DNA of 64,000 bases. Origin: Ignatzschineria rhizosphaerae (lineage in GTDB: Bacteria > Pseudomonadota > Gammaproteobacteria > Cardiobacteriales > Wohlfahrtiimonadaceae). The position numbers and the translations under genes were made by a program. This document shows positions 1 through 9,101 of this stretch, one piece after another. Each line of letters opens with the position of its first letter. The first letter of the stretch is position 1. Under the pieces are notes generated by a model. That model saw only the letters and a list, made by a program, of their open reading frames with translations, was not told where the DNA came from and ran no database searches. The stretch spans positions 1,112,501 to 1,176,500 of the forward strand of contig NZ_CP093379.1 of the NCBI RefSeq assembly GCF_022655595.1, given 5' to 3'.

Positions 1-563
1 GGCTATCTATGCGAAAATTAGCCAAAGCACTCGATATTCAAGCTCCCTCTTTATATTGGTATTTTGCAAATAAACAAGCCTTGATTGATGGTTTAGCAGA
101 TGCCATGGTTGAAGATGTTGCGATCCAAATTGCACCAAACTTAACTTGGCAAGCGCAGATTGAAAAAATTGCCAGTGAGTTACGTAAAGCCTTAATTATC
201 CATAGAGATGGAGCGCGGGTATTTGCAGGTACTTATATTGTCTCAGACAATGTTTTAAGAACAAATGAAGCACTAATGAGTGCCTTATTAAAAGCAGGTA
301 TTGAGCTCAATTTAGCCGTTCATTATAGTTTTAATATCTTATATTTCATTTTAGGGCTTGTGATGGAAGAGCAAGGTTTAAGTCCTGAAAATGGGGTTAA
401 CCTCTCTTCTCGCAAAGCAGATTTTATTCATTTAACACAAAATAAATATCCTATTAACTGGCAAGCAAGAGACATGATTTTTACAGAGAGCTTTGAAGAT
501 CGCTTTAAACTTGGGCTTGATTTATTGATTGCCGGCATTGAAAAAAAACATAAAACAAGCTAG
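1..563 (+). CDS. TetR-family transcriptional regulator (5' end outside window)
   Basis: The reading frame is open to the left edge (codons for Leu-Ser precede the first ATG at position 9), so the start of the gene lies outside the window. The visible part begins inside the TetR helix-turn-helix, with RKLAKALDI followed by the recognition-helix stretch [10 protein letters not shown] helical C-terminal ligand domain of the tetracycline-repressor type (TetR_C_1-like) follows. TetR proteins bind as dimers to an operator and release on ligand binding, usually controlling an adjacent efflux or detoxification gene. Any such partner would be upstream and is not visible. The ligand is unknown. The next gene (cobB) follows after about 40 bp on the same strand. 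Confidence 0.85.
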   Translation, partial: LSMRKLAKALDIQAPSLYWYFANKQALIDGLADAMVEDVAIQIAPNLTWQAQIEKIASELRKALIIHRDGARVFAGTYIVSDNVLRTNEALMSALLKAGIELNLAVHYSFNILYFILGLVMEEQGLSPENGVNLSSRKADFIHLTQNKYPINWQARDMIFTESFEDRFKLGLDLLIAGIEKKHKTS

Positions 564-604
564 TAATAAGACACTATTATGAATCATGGGATATGGGGAG
601 ATTA

Positions 605-1315
605 ATGGTGAATAAACCTCGAGTGGTAATATTAACCGGTGCTGGCATCTCTGCGGAGTCTGGCATTAAAACATTTCGTGCAGCTGATGGTCTATGGGAA
701 AATCACCCGATTGAAGAAGTTGCCACACCAGAAGGTTTTAGGAAAAACCCAGAACTTGTGCAACGGTTTTATAATGAACGGCGCCGGCAATTACAAACAC
801 CTGAAGTAATGCCAAATGCTGCACATTTTGCTTTAGTAAAGTTAGAAGAGATCCTTCAAGATAATTTTCTATTAGTGACACAAAATGTCGATAATCTTCA
901 CGAAAGAGCCGGTAGCCAGAGATTAATCCACATGCATGGAGAAATGTTAAAACTTCGCTGCATTAAGTCGCATAAAGTCTACCAATGGCATCAAGATGTC
1001 CTTAATGATACTCGTTGTAGTTGCTGCCATACACCGCAAGTACTAAGACCTCACATCGTCTGGTTTGGAGAGATGCCCTTTGAGATGGATCGTATTTATC
1101 ATGCGCTATCTCAAGCAGATCTCTTTATCTCTATTGGCACCTCTGGGAATGTTTACCCCGCCGCGGGCTTTGTTGAAGTTGCTAAAAATAGTGGCGGTCA
1201 TGCTGTTGAATTAAATCTTGACCCGACAAGGGGTACGACGCTTTTTGATGAAGCCTATCATGGACCTGCTGCCACGATTGTTCCTGAATATACTCATCAA
1301 TTAATACAAGGTTAA
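605..1315 (+). CDS. cobB: NAD-dependent protein deacylase (sirtuin, CobB type)
   Basis: This sirtuin removes acetyl and succinyl groups from lysines, using NAD and yielding O-acyl-ADP-ribose. The protein reads as a close CobB relative throughout. Visible motifs are the NAD-binding [22 protein letters not shown], the catalytic His in HMHGE (about residue 111), a zinc module with Cys at about 119, 138, 140 and 141, and the NAD-site GTSG. The pair Tyr56 and Arg59 (YNER) is the Y-x-x-R signature of class III sirtuins that accept succinyl-lysine, so desuccinylase activity is expected. ATG 605 is preferred because GGGGAG at 595-600 lies just before it, and translation then starts [12 protein letters not shown] like short CobB. 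An ATG at 593 (4 residues longer) and a GTG at 608 are alternatives. Confidence 0.93.
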   Translation: MVNKPRVVILTGAGISAESGIKTFRAADGLWENHPIEEVATPEGFRKNPELVQRFYNERRRQLQTPEVMPNAAHFALVKLEEILQDNFLLVTQNVDNLHERAGSQRLIHMHGEMLKLRCIKSHKVYQWHQDVLNDTRCSCCHTPQVLRPHIVWFGEMPFEMDRIYHALSQADLFISIGTSGNVYPAAGFVEVAKNSGGHAVELNLDPTRGTTLFDEAYHGPAATIVPEYTHQLIQG

Positions 1316-1340
1316 CAGTTAATAAGGGAGATTCCATCTT

Positions 1341-2049
1341 ATGGGGACAGCTGGTGCTGGCGCTGGTTTCATCTTTTTTCTCTTTTTTGCGCTACTTGGA
1401 GGGATCATCTTCCTTGCGCTAGGGATTTATCGTCGTCATTATCTTCGTCAAAAAACAGATCCATCAAGCCTTCGCATACTCCTTTTAAATAGCACCATGA
1501 CCATAGCAATCACGCCAATATTATTGCTATTAACTGGTATTTTAGTACATTCTATTGGCCGTTTTTTTATAGAAAAATCTCAATTAGAAACCGATAAACA
1601 ACGCTATAGATCACTATCTTCAGCACTCCCTTTTGGTGAAATAATCATTCCCAAAGATTCATGGATTAATAGCACAGGAACGGTTGAATACCCATTTGAG
1701 AATTTTAAAGATATTCGCCAAGGACTCTATAAAGCCAGGCTTTCAACACCTATAGAAATTGCCAATTTCCCCACAGCCGCTTTTGAAGTAACTTATCGAG
1801 GCGTTCTTTTAGAATTAGCACAAACTTACGCTTATAAATTAAAAGCTATAGAACATACCTGCAAAAAAGGATGGTTGATTGATCTACGCTATCGATAGAA
1901 ACGATTTTTATCAAGATCAATCTGGCAGCTGGTTTACCCCATCACAATGGGAAATAGCTCAATGCTTTCAAACTACGGGGGGAATTTCTGTGATTGCGAT
2001 TAATCCAAAATTAGGGCTTTACGTTATAAAACCTACAGATAACAAATAG
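1341..2049 (+). pseudogene. Membrane protein gene of unknown function, disrupted by a 4-bp duplication
   Basis: The gene starts with a good ribosome site (AAGGGAG at 1324-1330). It encodes two N-terminal membrane segments (about residues 8-28 and 50-72, with a glycine/alanine-rich start) and a soluble domain. The first frame stops at 1896-1898 after 185 residues. Coding-like sequence continues in the next frame to a TAG at 2047-2049 (FYQDQSGSWFTPSQWEIAQ and GLYVIKPTDNK). The tetranucleotide TTGA is duplicated in tandem at 1875-1882. Removing one copy joins the two frames into one protein of 234 residues. No family was recognised. The 185-residue product may still be made, so the gene may be truncated rather than dead. 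Confidence 0.7.
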
Positions 2050-2077
2050 TCAAGAAACTACTCTCTTGACGCTTAAA

Positions 2078-3418
2078 TCATCCCAACCAGCCCATTATTA
2101 TTCCTATGCGGTAAGCTAGACTCGCTAACAGTAAGCATAATGCCGTTCTAATAAACCATATAACAAGAATATGCCAAATTTTGATCGGAATAGAGGTCGC
2201 TAAAATACAAGGCACAGAACCTGAGAAAAAGAGAACGCTTCCGATAGAGGTTACTGCGGCAATATAGCGAATAGATAAATCTGTCTCATTTAATAATATT
2301 GCCGGAAGAAACATCTCCGCAAGACCTGAGGCAATAGCGCCACTATGTTCTTGCGCATTTTCAAATCCCGTGAGCATTAATATAGGCTTTAAAACTACGC
2401 CTAGCCATTCAAATAGCGGTGTATATTTGGATAAAATCAATCCTGTAAAGCCAATGGCTAAAATGGAAGGTGCCACCACAGAAGACATTCTTAAACCATC
2501 TTTTAAATTATCCCAAAGTAGCTTTAAAAAAGGAGGGTTAGATTGATACTTCTCTATACTTAATGCTCTCGCATGGGCAAACCTCCCCCTTTTAGGCGCT
2601 TCTGGTAGTGGATTTTTCGCAATATTATCTAATCCTGAAATGGGGGGAAGATAGACAGTAATAGTTGTAACGGCAAAAGTGATTAAAAAAGTACTCCAGA
2701 AAAAGAAATTCCAAGACCCCATCAGATCTAAAGTTTTAGCCACAATAATCATAAATGTTGCCGATACCGTAGAAAATCCTGTTGCTACAATCACCGCCTC
2801 TCTGGGTGAATATTTTCCCTGTTTAAAGACTCTATCTGTAATTAATAGACCAATGGAATAACTGCCTACAAATGATGCGACTGCATCTATTGCCGAGGCT
2901 CCTGGCGTTCTAAATAGTGGTCTCATCAGTTTTTCCATATAGACTGCAACAAACTCTAATAACCCAAAGCCGATTAAAAAGGTAAGCGCAATTGCGCCGA
3001 TGGGAATTAAGAGCCCAACAGATAATGCTAGCTTTTCAAATAAAAAAGGAAGCATATCTGGCTGCATTGCCCATGAAGGAGCAGTTTTAGTCAAATACAA
3101 GATTGCTAATAAAAAGCCTAATACCTTAAATATCGAAAAGATCAGCTCGCTTAATGAAGTTTTATATTGCCCTTTAACATAGGGTGATATTGCCCCATAA
3201 GCCATAATTAATAAAATAGCGGTAATCGCTAACGGCCTTAAATCATTAATCACAAATCCTGCGATATGATCTAGTAAAATAGTCTCTTTTCCGCCTATAT
3301 CAATAGAGATAAAAAAAGCAAAAATCCCAACTAAACTCAATAATAGAATTTTTATTAAAAAAAAACGATTATCGGAAGAATTCTCCCTATTTGCATTGAC
3401 TGAAACCTTATTGACCAT
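2078..3418 (-). CDS. yjiH: YjiH-family membrane protein with nucleoside-recognition (GATE) domains
   Basis: A polytopic membrane protein with roughly ten hydrophobic segments. It resembles the YjiH/SpmA-like 'nucleoside recognition' (GATE) group, with the Gly-rich repeat-like stretches AIDAVASFVGSYSIGLLI and AGDH-type turns in both halves. The substrate is unknown; the GATE fold is thought to resemble nucleoside transporters. ATG at 3418 is chosen because GGTGAGG lies 4-6 bases upstream; a GTG three codons earlier overlaps that site. The gene stands alone, convergent with the frameshifted gene to its left and divergent from nhaA. Confidence 0.8.
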   Translation of the reverse strand: MVNKVSVNANRENSSDNRFFLIKILLLSLVGIFAFFISIDIGGKETILLDHIAGFVINDLRPLAITAILLIMAYGAISPYVKGQYKTSLSELIFSIFKVLGFLLAILYLTKTAPSWAMQPDMLPFLFEKLALSVGLLIPIGAIALTFLIGFGLLEFVAVYMEKLMRPLFRTPGASAIDAVASFVGSYSIGLLITDRVFKQGKYSPREAVIVATGFSTVSATFMIIVAKTLDLMGSWNFFFWSTFLITFAVTTITVYLPPISGLDNIAKNPLPEAPKRGRFAHARALSIEKYQSNPPFLKLLWDNLKDGLRMSSVVAPSILAIGFTGLILSKYTPLFEWLGVVLKPILMLTGFENAQEHSGAIASGLAEMFLPAILLNETDLSIRYIAAVTSIGSVLFFSGSVPCILATSIPIKIWHILVIWFIRTALCLLLASLAYRIGIIMGWLG

Positions 3419-3788
3419 TTTCCTCACCTTATTTTATTATTATCACGGCATCTAGCCTTTTAAACAATGTATATACATATTATCATGATGATCACTATTT
3501 TAAAAACATGAATCTGTCCGCCATAAAACAGATATCTAGTTAGAAAAATAGAGGGTAAATGGAATATCACACTTTTAGTATTTGATTATTAAAAAACGAT
3601 TAAAACCCCTGTTTTTATAAAAGTATAGACAAATGTATTCAATGCTAATATTAGAACACAAGAAATGATCAAAATTTATCCAGGCATTTATAAATTTATG
3701 ATTTAGATCAGCTATTTTTTTTAGTAAACTGCACTCCTTAACCAAGCACTCAATAAAAAATGACACCTGACTCAATTTAGGAGCCTAG
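3419..3788. other. Intergenic region between yjiH and nhaA
   Basis: Very AT-rich divergent promoter region. It should hold the promoters of both flanking genes, but no convincing -35/-10 pair, hairpin, or known sodium- or lithium-responsive RNA leader was recognised. The only clear element is the nhaA ribosome site TTAGGAG just before its ATG. Confidence 0.4.
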
Positions 3789-4937
3789 ATGTACCAGAAA
3801 ATTAAATATTTCTTCTCTCTTCCCACTGCCGGTGGCATTATCTTAATGCTTTCAGCCATCCTCGGTTTATTAATTGCTAATAGCCCTTTATCAGAACAAT
3901 ACTTTACGATTTTAGGGAGCTATATTGCCGGATTATCCGTTCTCCACTGGATTAATGATGCTTTAATGGCTATCTTCTTTCTTTATGTAGGCTTAGAGCT
4001 CAAACGTGAATTTATTAGTGGTGAACTTGCCACCAATTCCCAGAGAATTCTTCCAGGGCTTGCGGCATTTGCAGGACTTGCCGTTCCTGCAATCATTTAT
4101 TTTATGTTAAATAAAAATGATGCTGCCGCAATTAGCGGCTGGGCAATCCCTACAGCAACAGATATTGCTTTTGCTTTAGGAATCGTGGCACTTTTAGGAA
4201 GCCGCGTCCCTTTATCATTAAAAGTATTCTTAACAGCACTAGCGATTATTGATGACCTAGCGGCCATCTTAATTATTGCCGTATTTTACAGTAACGAACT
4301 TAATCTACTTTATCTCTTAGGAGCAGCCGCTGCTTTAGGGGTACTTATTATTCTCAATCGCGCCAAAATTACTAACAAATATTGCTACATTGCGGTGGGT
4401 TTAATTCTTTGGTTCTTAGTTTTACAATCAGGAATTCACGCCACCCTTGCCGGTGTGATTTTAGCGATGACGATTCCTTTAAAAAATGCAAAAACAAACG
4501 CAAAAGGAGAAGCGCCGCTTATTGCGTGGGAACATGGGTTAAGTAATTGGGTAAGCTTCTTAATTATCCCCCTCTTTGGGCTTGCAAATGCCGGTGTTTC
4601 TTTTGCCGGATTAGAGCTTTCCATGTTAACGCACCCTATTGTTTTAGGCGTTGCATTTGGTCTTTTCTTTGGTAAACAGATTGGCGTCTTTGGCATGGTC
4701 TTTATTGGGGAGAAACTAGGAATCTTTAAACGTCCTACAGGCGCAAGCTGGTTACAAGTTTATGGGATTGCTCTACTTTGCGGTATTGGATTTACGATGA
4801 GTCTATTTATCAGCATGTTAGCTTTCGCTAGCCCTGAGCTTCAAGATCTAAGTAAAATTGGGGTATTTTTAGGCTCCTTAATTTCAGGTGTTTTAGGATA
4901 TCTGCTATTAAGATTTAACCCTCAAAAATCCCAATAA
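3789..4937 (+). CDS. nhaA: Na+/H+ antiporter NhaA
   Basis: Electrogenic Na+(Li+)/H+ antiporter of the inner membrane, exporting sodium and controlling internal pH. Its 382 residues match the family length. The N-terminus shows the typical amphipathic start followed by about twelve membrane segments. The functional aspartates are visible: TATDIAFALG (the Asp133 equivalent) and AIIDDLAAI (the Asp163-Asp164 ion-binding pair). The strong SD TTAGGAG fixes the start. A hairpin terminator follows 33 bp after the stop. Single-gene unit. Confidence 0.97.
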   Translation: MYQKIKYFFSLPTAGGIILMLSAILGLLIANSPLSEQYFTILGSYIAGLSVLHWINDALMAIFFLYVGLELKREFISGELATNSQRILPGLAAFAGLAVPAIIYFMLNKNDAAAISGWAIPTATDIAFALGIVALLGSRVPLSLKVFLTALAIIDDLAAILIIAVFYSNELNLLYLLGAAAALGVLIILNRAKITNKYCYIAVGLILWFLVLQSGIHATLAGVILAMTIPLKNAKTNAKGEAPLIAWEHGLSNWVSFLIIPLFGLANAGVSFAGLELSMLTHPIVLGVAFGLFFGKQIGVFGMVFIGEKLGIFKRPTGASWLQVYGIALLCGIGFTMSLFISMLAFASPELQDLSKIGVFLGSLISGVLGYLLLRFNPQKSQ

Positions 4938-4969
4938 TTAAGAAAAATATCTTTAGATATCAGAAAGTA

Positions 4970-4996
4970 AAGCCCTAATATTATTTAGGGCTTTTT
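4970..4996 (+). terminator. Rho-independent terminator after nhaA
   Basis: AAAGCCCTAA and TTAGGGCTTTTT form a stem of about 9 bp with a short AT loop and a run of T on the + strand. Confidence 0.85.
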
Positions 4997-5090
4997 ACTA
5001 AGTGTAAATGTCTCTTTAGACCATAAATTTTTCAATCTTATTTTATAAAATTCGTTATAATCAATTTTCCTTAATTTCATAGAGATATCA

Positions 5091-6104
5091 ATGCTCCTAT
5101 TACTTTTAATCGTGATTGCTTCAATCTCGATTTCCTTTATCTGCTCAATTTTAGAAGCAGTTCTTCTCTCTTTAACACCTAGCTTCATTTCTCAGCAAAA
5201 ATTTGATCGCCCCAATCTTTATCCTAAACTCAAAAAGCTACGGGATAAAATTGATCGTCCTCTTGCCGCAATTTTAACGTTAAATACAGTAGCTCATACC
5301 GTGGGTGCTGCAGGTGTTGGAGCGCAAGTTACAAACCTTTACGGTAATGGTTATTTAGGAATCGCCTCTGCTATTATGACGGTTTTAATCTTGGTTCTAT
5401 CAGAGATTATCCCTAAAGTATTAGGTGCCAAATATTGGCGTAGATTAAGTCCTATTTTACCGACCATCTTAAACCCGATGATATTGCTCTTAACACCTTT
5501 TATTTGGATGTCAGATCTTATCATGCGTCTTATCGGCAATAGCAAAGATGAGGCGAACTTACGCCAAGAGATTAAATCAATCACAGGACTTGCTAAAGAG
5601 TTAAAAGCTATTGAGCAAGCAGAACAACAAGTGATCTTTAATATCTTAGACTTAGATGAAGTCGATTTAACAACGATCATGACTCCTCGTGTTGTGACGG
5701 CAGCAATTACCCCAAACACCGATTTAGAAACCTTAAAACAGATCATCGATCAGAACCAATTCTCTCGCTATCCTATTGTGGATCAAGAAGAGAATCCTTT
5801 AGGCGTCTTTTTTAGGCATGATTTTGTAGATTTAGTACATAGTGATAAAAGTCTATTAGATTTTGCGGAAAAACCAGCGCTTGTTCTGCCTGATACCATT
5901 AGTGTGAAAAGCGCCTTTCGTAAACTATTAGATGAAAAACAACACCTTGCCTTCATCTATGATGAATTTGGAAGCTGGCTTGGAATTATCACGCTAGAGG
6001 ATATCTTAGAGAAAATCATTGGTGAGGAGATCATGGATGAGACAGATATCGTTCAAGATATGCGATTATTAGCTAAAAAGCGCTGGGAAATGCGCCGGAA
6101 TTAA
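5091..6104 (+). CDS. CNNM transmembrane / CBS-pair protein (CorC/HlyC-like family)
   Basis: Membrane protein with an N-terminal CNNM (DUF21) domain of about four hydrophobic segments (residues 1-145), a linker and a tandem CBS pair (about 190-310, with TIMTPRVVTAAI, the canonical start of the first CBS, and FIYDEFGSWLGIITLEDILEKIIGE cut here as two adjoining motifs at the second). CBS pairs bind adenine nucleotides. Bacterial CNNM proteins are linked to Mg2+/Co2+ transport. A C-terminal CorC-HlyC domain is missing, as the protein ends soon after the second CBS. The substrate is not shown by the sequence. The stop codon lies inside the loop of a CGCCGG/CCGGCG hairpin. Confidence 0.85.
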   Translation: MLLLLLIVIASISISFICSILEAVLLSLTPSFISQQKFDRPNLYPKLKKLRDKIDRPLAAILTLNTVAHTVGAAGVGAQVTNLYGNGYLGIASAIMTVLILVLSEIIPKVLGAKYWRRLSPILPTILNPMILLLTPFIWMSDLIMRLIGNSKDEANLRQEIKSITGLAKELKAIEQAEQQVIFNILDLDEVDLTTIMTPRVVTAAITPNTDLETLKQIIDQNQFSRYPIVDQEENPLGVFFRHDFVDLVHSDKSLLDFAEKPALVLPDTISVKSAFRKLLDEKQHLAFIYDEFGSWLGIITLEDILEKIIGEEIMDETDIVQDMRLLAKKRWEMRRN

Positions 6105-6110
6105 CCGGCG
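6093..6110. other. GC-rich hairpin over a stop codon
   Basis: CGCCGG at 6093-6098 and CCGGCG at 6105-6110 flank a 6-base loop that contains the TAA stop of the CNNM gene. No T-tract follows, so it is not a standard terminator. It could protect the 3' end of the mRNA. Confidence 0.5.
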
Positions 6111-6285
6111 TACCTCCTAGATTTTGAAGGTAAATACCATTAATAAGTAAATATATATCTATATATTTAATCTTTTATTATTTTATTTATGATGGTGTTT
6201 TTATTATAGTGAATGAAATCTTTATAAAAGATCGGCTATTCAAGGCCTAAAATTAGCTACCACTATCAAAATCTAAGGAGTAACC

Positions 6286-6873
6286 ATGAAATCCTATAAA
6301 ATCGCAATATCATTAACAGCCTTAATGATAGCAGGCTGTAGTACTGACGGAAGCAGTAGCTATATCAATGCCTTGACTAAATTTTCTAATATTCTAGAAG
6401 GGACAACGCCTCTTGTACAAGAGAGCAAAGAGTGGGAGCAATATAGCCTAGATCTCACTAAAACAGGCGTGACCTATAGCGCAGCAACCAGTAGCGAGAA
6501 AAAATTTGCCACCCAAAAGCTAGAGCGAGAATATCCTGCTGCGATTGATCGCTTATCTCGTCCTTTTGCATTAAATGATAATGCTAAAAAAGAGTTAGAA
6601 GCAGCGAATCAAAATTATCACTTTAACTATCATCAAATCATGACAGTGAAAGCTAAAAATGATGGGAAAACTGTTGGCTACTGCATCAATTATGATGTAA
6701 ATCGCTGGGAAAATGGCAAACCTACTCCATTAGATACCGCCGGTAATGTGCAACAACATTTTATCTATCTTGCCCAAAATAAACCCCTATCTGCTACAAC
6801 AACGAATTTAGATTTTATTAAACGAGTCTGCGGCAATAGCTTTTATCAAAAGTATAAAGCGCCTAACGCTTAA
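6286..6873 (+). CDS. Lipoprotein of unknown function
   Basis: An N-terminal lipoprotein signal is clear: MKSYK, a hydrophobic core, then the lipobox LMIAGC with Cys at about residue 18, followed by a Ser/Gly-rich linker. The mature part (about 175 residues) has no domain I recognise. It contains a conserved-looking central segment (FNYHQIMTVKAKNDGKTVGYCINYDVN) described here by its position at about 118-145, and two further cysteines that could pair. The SD TAAGGAG gives a sure start. The gene stands alone. Confidence 0.75.
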   Translation: MKSYKIAISLTALMIAGCSTDGSSSYINALTKFSNILEGTTPLVQESKEWEQYSLDLTKTGVTYSAATSSEKKFATQKLEREYPAAIDRLSRPFALNDNAKKELEAANQNYHFNYHQIMTVKAKNDGKTVGYCINYDVNRWENGKPTPLDTAGNVQQHFIYLAQNKPLSATTTNLDFIKRVCGNSFYQKYKAPNA

Positions 6874-7047
6874 TCGGGATTAATCACATTGATGACAGGA
6901 TCATCATATCAGCCAATTGATGGCTACTATATCTACTATTAGAGACTTCATAATAGATATTTAAAGATTATTTTTTTGTGGACTGTTAAGGATTAATAGC
7001 TCGATCCCTTTCTATCACCCTCTTACCATAACCCTCCTAACTCAAAT

Positions 7048-7611
7048 TTAACGAGGGTAATGGATTAGGTTGTGAAAAATCACACTCTCCTTGCCTCTAT
7101 TTTCATACATATGAGTAATGTCTGCAGAAAAGCGCAAGGATTCACCATGTTTAATCTGATACTCTTTTTGATCAATCGTTAACGTTAAAATCCCTTGAAA
7201 AACGATAACATGCTCAATAACGCCGACTTCATGGGGAGATGACTTACTCAAAATTCCTGGGCCCAGCTCGATTTTAAAGAGATCAGTTTTAAGCTTGGGG
7301 TCAAAAGGAATTAGCGGAGTTACTCGCATTTGCGCATCAATTTTCTCAAAAGCGGAGGTCTCTTTAAAGGGATATAATTCAGGCTCAAAAAAAGTACTCA
7401 CTTCATCTTCCAAAAAAGTTGAAAAAGCGACATTAAACCCCGTAGCAATCTTCCATAATGTCGCAATGGTGGGACTTGATTGACCTAATTCAATCTGCCC
7501 TAACATTGCTTTACTAACGCCCGTTAATTCCGCAGTTTTACTAAGACTAAGCCCTCGCTCGGCTCTTAAGTTTTTTAACGCTTTGGCAATATTAGGGGAA
7601 GCATTTTTCAT
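7048..7611 (-). CDS. sutR: XRE-cupin transcriptional regulator, SutR (YdcN)-like
   Basis: DNA-binding regulator with an N-terminal helix-turn-helix (about residues 10-65, with SKAMLGQIELGQSSP as the recognition region) and a C-terminal cupin (about 110-185, with HEVGVIEHVIVFQG and the final HNLIHYPR). Sequence and layout match E. coli SutR/YdcN, a regulator linked to sulfur utilisation. The gene faces a BenE-type permease, as ydcN faces ydcO in E. coli. ATG 7611 is chosen: AAGG lies 8 bases upstream and the HTH begins at the usual distance; an upstream in-frame ATG would overlap the permease leader. A 20-bp palindrome at 7639-7658 probably serves as its own operator. Confidence 0.88.
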   Translation of the reverse strand: MKNASPNIAKALKNLRAERGLSLSKTAELTGVSKAMLGQIELGQSSPTIATLWKIATGFNVAFSTFLEDEVSTFFEPELYPFKETSAFEKIDAQMRVTPLIPFDPKLKTDLFKIELGPGILSKSSPHEVGVIEHVIVFQGILTLTIDQKEYQIKHGESLRFSADITHMYENRGKESVIFHNLIHYPR

Positions 7612-7638
7612 GTGATAGACCTTAAAATCATAAAATAT

Positions 7639-7658
7639 TTGTCCGTTATAACAGACAA
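7639..7658. promoter_or_regulatory. Probable operator between sutR and the BenE-type permease
   Basis: TTGTCCGTTATAACAGACAA reads the same on both strands except at one symmetric pair (position 6/15), with a perfect GTTATAAC centre. It lies between the two divergent starts (7611 and 7706), as expected for an autoregulated XRE protein binding as a dimer. Binding by SutR is inferred. Confidence 0.65.
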
Positions 7659-7705
7659 TGCTATGCTCATCAATAGCACTCTTTGATATTGAGCCCAAAT
7701 ATACT

Positions 7706-8893
7706 ATGCGTAATTTAACATTTTTAAGATCTTTTTCCTACACCATGATGTTAACCGGCTTTATTGCTGTTCTCGTTGGTTATACGAGCTCTGTAGCAAT
7801 TATTCTTCAAGCTTTAGAAGTACTTGGATTAAGCAATACACAGATGGGCAGCTGGCTAATGATGCTTGGAATTGGTATGGGAATTACGACAATTGCATTA
7901 TCAATTTACTATAAAACGCCAATCCTTACCGCTTGGTCAACACCAGGAATTGCGCTTCTCGCAACAAGCTTATCAGAGACTCCCATCAATGAAGCGATTG
8001 GTGTTTTTATTTTTGCATCGGCTTTAATGCTTATTTGCGGTCTAACGGGCATTTTTTCAAAACTCATCAGTTTAATCCCAAGGTCAATCGCTTCAGCGAT
8101 GCTAGCAGGAATTTTACTACAATTTGGACTTAGGCTCTTTGATGCACTAGAGATGAATCTGATCCTCTCTATCACAATGCTTATCACCTATCTATTTTCT
8201 CGGCGCTATTTTCCCCTGTATGCCATGATTATCGTCTTGATTATTGGGATTATAACAATCTCGCTACAGGGGAAGTTACAATTTACCCCTATTGAGGCTC
8301 CCTTTGTCGCCCCCTCTTTTATTATGCCGCAATTTTCAATCACCTCTTTGATTAGTGTGGGGATTCCCTTTTTTATTGTCTCACTCGTTTCCCAAAATGC
8401 CCCCGCTATTGCGATTTTACAAGCAAATGATTACTCTCCAAAAATATCAAGTCTATTAATCTGGACATCCATTGCCGCTATTATTTTAGCGCCCTTTGGG
8501 GGCTTTAGCATCTGCATTGCCGCAATTACAGCAGCTATTTGTCTGCATCCAGATGTGAATCCAAATCCTGAAAAGCGATATATCGCGGCCATTTGGGCGG
8601 GTGTTTTTTATCTTATTGCAGGCCTATTAGGGGGCGTTATTTTTATTTTATTTGATGGATTACCAACTGCATTCATTCAACTATTAGCCGGTCTTGCCCT
8701 ACTAACAATATTAACTAACAGCCTCTACCAATCCCTAAAGGATGATAGTGATAGGGATGCGGCAATGATCTGTTTTTTATTTACAGCTTCTGGCATTACG
8801 CTATTGGGAATTGGATCTGCTTTCTGGGGCTTACTTGGAGGGATTATGGCTTATCACATCCTCTCTAAACGCCAAAAAGATAAATCAAAATAA
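7706..8893 (+). CDS. ydcO: BenE/YdcO-family membrane permease
   Basis: Hydrophobic throughout, with about 11-12 membrane segments, matching the BenE (benzoate/H+ symporter-like) family in length (395 residues) and in motifs such as YKTPILTAWSTPGIALL near residue 75 and the QNAPAIAILQANDY segment near 235. The benzoate label comes from one characterised member. The divergent SutR-like regulator suggests a different substrate, possibly sulfur-related. ATG 7706 is chosen because the protein then begins MRNLTFLRSFSYT like the family; an earlier in-frame ATG would run across the probable operator. Confidence 0.85.
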   Translation: MRNLTFLRSFSYTMMLTGFIAVLVGYTSSVAIILQALEVLGLSNTQMGSWLMMLGIGMGITTIALSIYYKTPILTAWSTPGIALLATSLSETPINEAIGVFIFASALMLICGLTGIFSKLISLIPRSIASAMLAGILLQFGLRLFDALEMNLILSITMLITYLFSRRYFPLYAMIIVLIIGIITISLQGKLQFTPIEAPFVAPSFIMPQFSITSLISVGIPFFIVSLVSQNAPAIAILQANDYSPKISSLLIWTSIAAIILAPFGGFSICIAAITAAICLHPDVNPNPEKRYIAAIWAGVFYLIAGLLGGVIFILFDGLPTAFIQLLAGLALLTILTNSLYQSLKDDSDRDAAMICFLFTASGITLLGIGSAFWGLLGGIMAYHILSKRQKDKSK

Positions 8894-9000
8894 AATGCGC
8901 TAATAAAATAATAAGATCCTAAATAGCCATACAGACTTGCTAGCAACATAAGGATTCCCTTTTATATATGAGTGTTTTTTCTTAAAAGGATCTCTATATC

Positions 9001-9041
9001 TTATGCCTTATGTCTTATGTCTTATGTCTTATGACTTATAT
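9001..9041. repeat. Heptanucleotide tandem repeat (TTATGYC, five copies)
   Basis: TTATGCC, TTATGTC three times, TTATGAC, then a decayed TTATATA follow in direct series between the convergent permease and OsmB-like genes. It is not inside a coding frame, so copy-number change would have little obvious effect. Confidence 0.85.
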
Positions 9042-9049
9042 AGAAATAC

Positions 9050-9084
9050 AAAACCCTCAAAAAAGTTATTTTCTGAGGGTTTTT
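9050..9084. terminator. Bidirectional terminator between the permease and osmB-like genes
   Basis: AAAACCCTCA and TGAGGGTTTTT form a 10-bp stem with a 14-base AT-rich loop. Runs of A before and T after let it act in both directions for the convergent genes. Confidence 0.8.
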
Positions 9085-9101
9085 CAACACTTCATGACGA
9101 A

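Noticed and set aside
3575-3775. A 66-codon reading frame on the minus strand upstream of nhaA.
   Set aside because: No ribosome site, AT-driven composition, and it covers the likely nhaA promoter.
3428-3788. A sodium- or lithium-sensing riboswitch before nhaA.
   Set aside because: No conserved elements or stable hairpins could be recognised.
7706-8893. Naming the BenE-type gene a benzoate transporter.
   Set aside because: The substrate label comes from a distant member. No aromatic-degradation genes are nearby, and the partner regulator points elsewhere.
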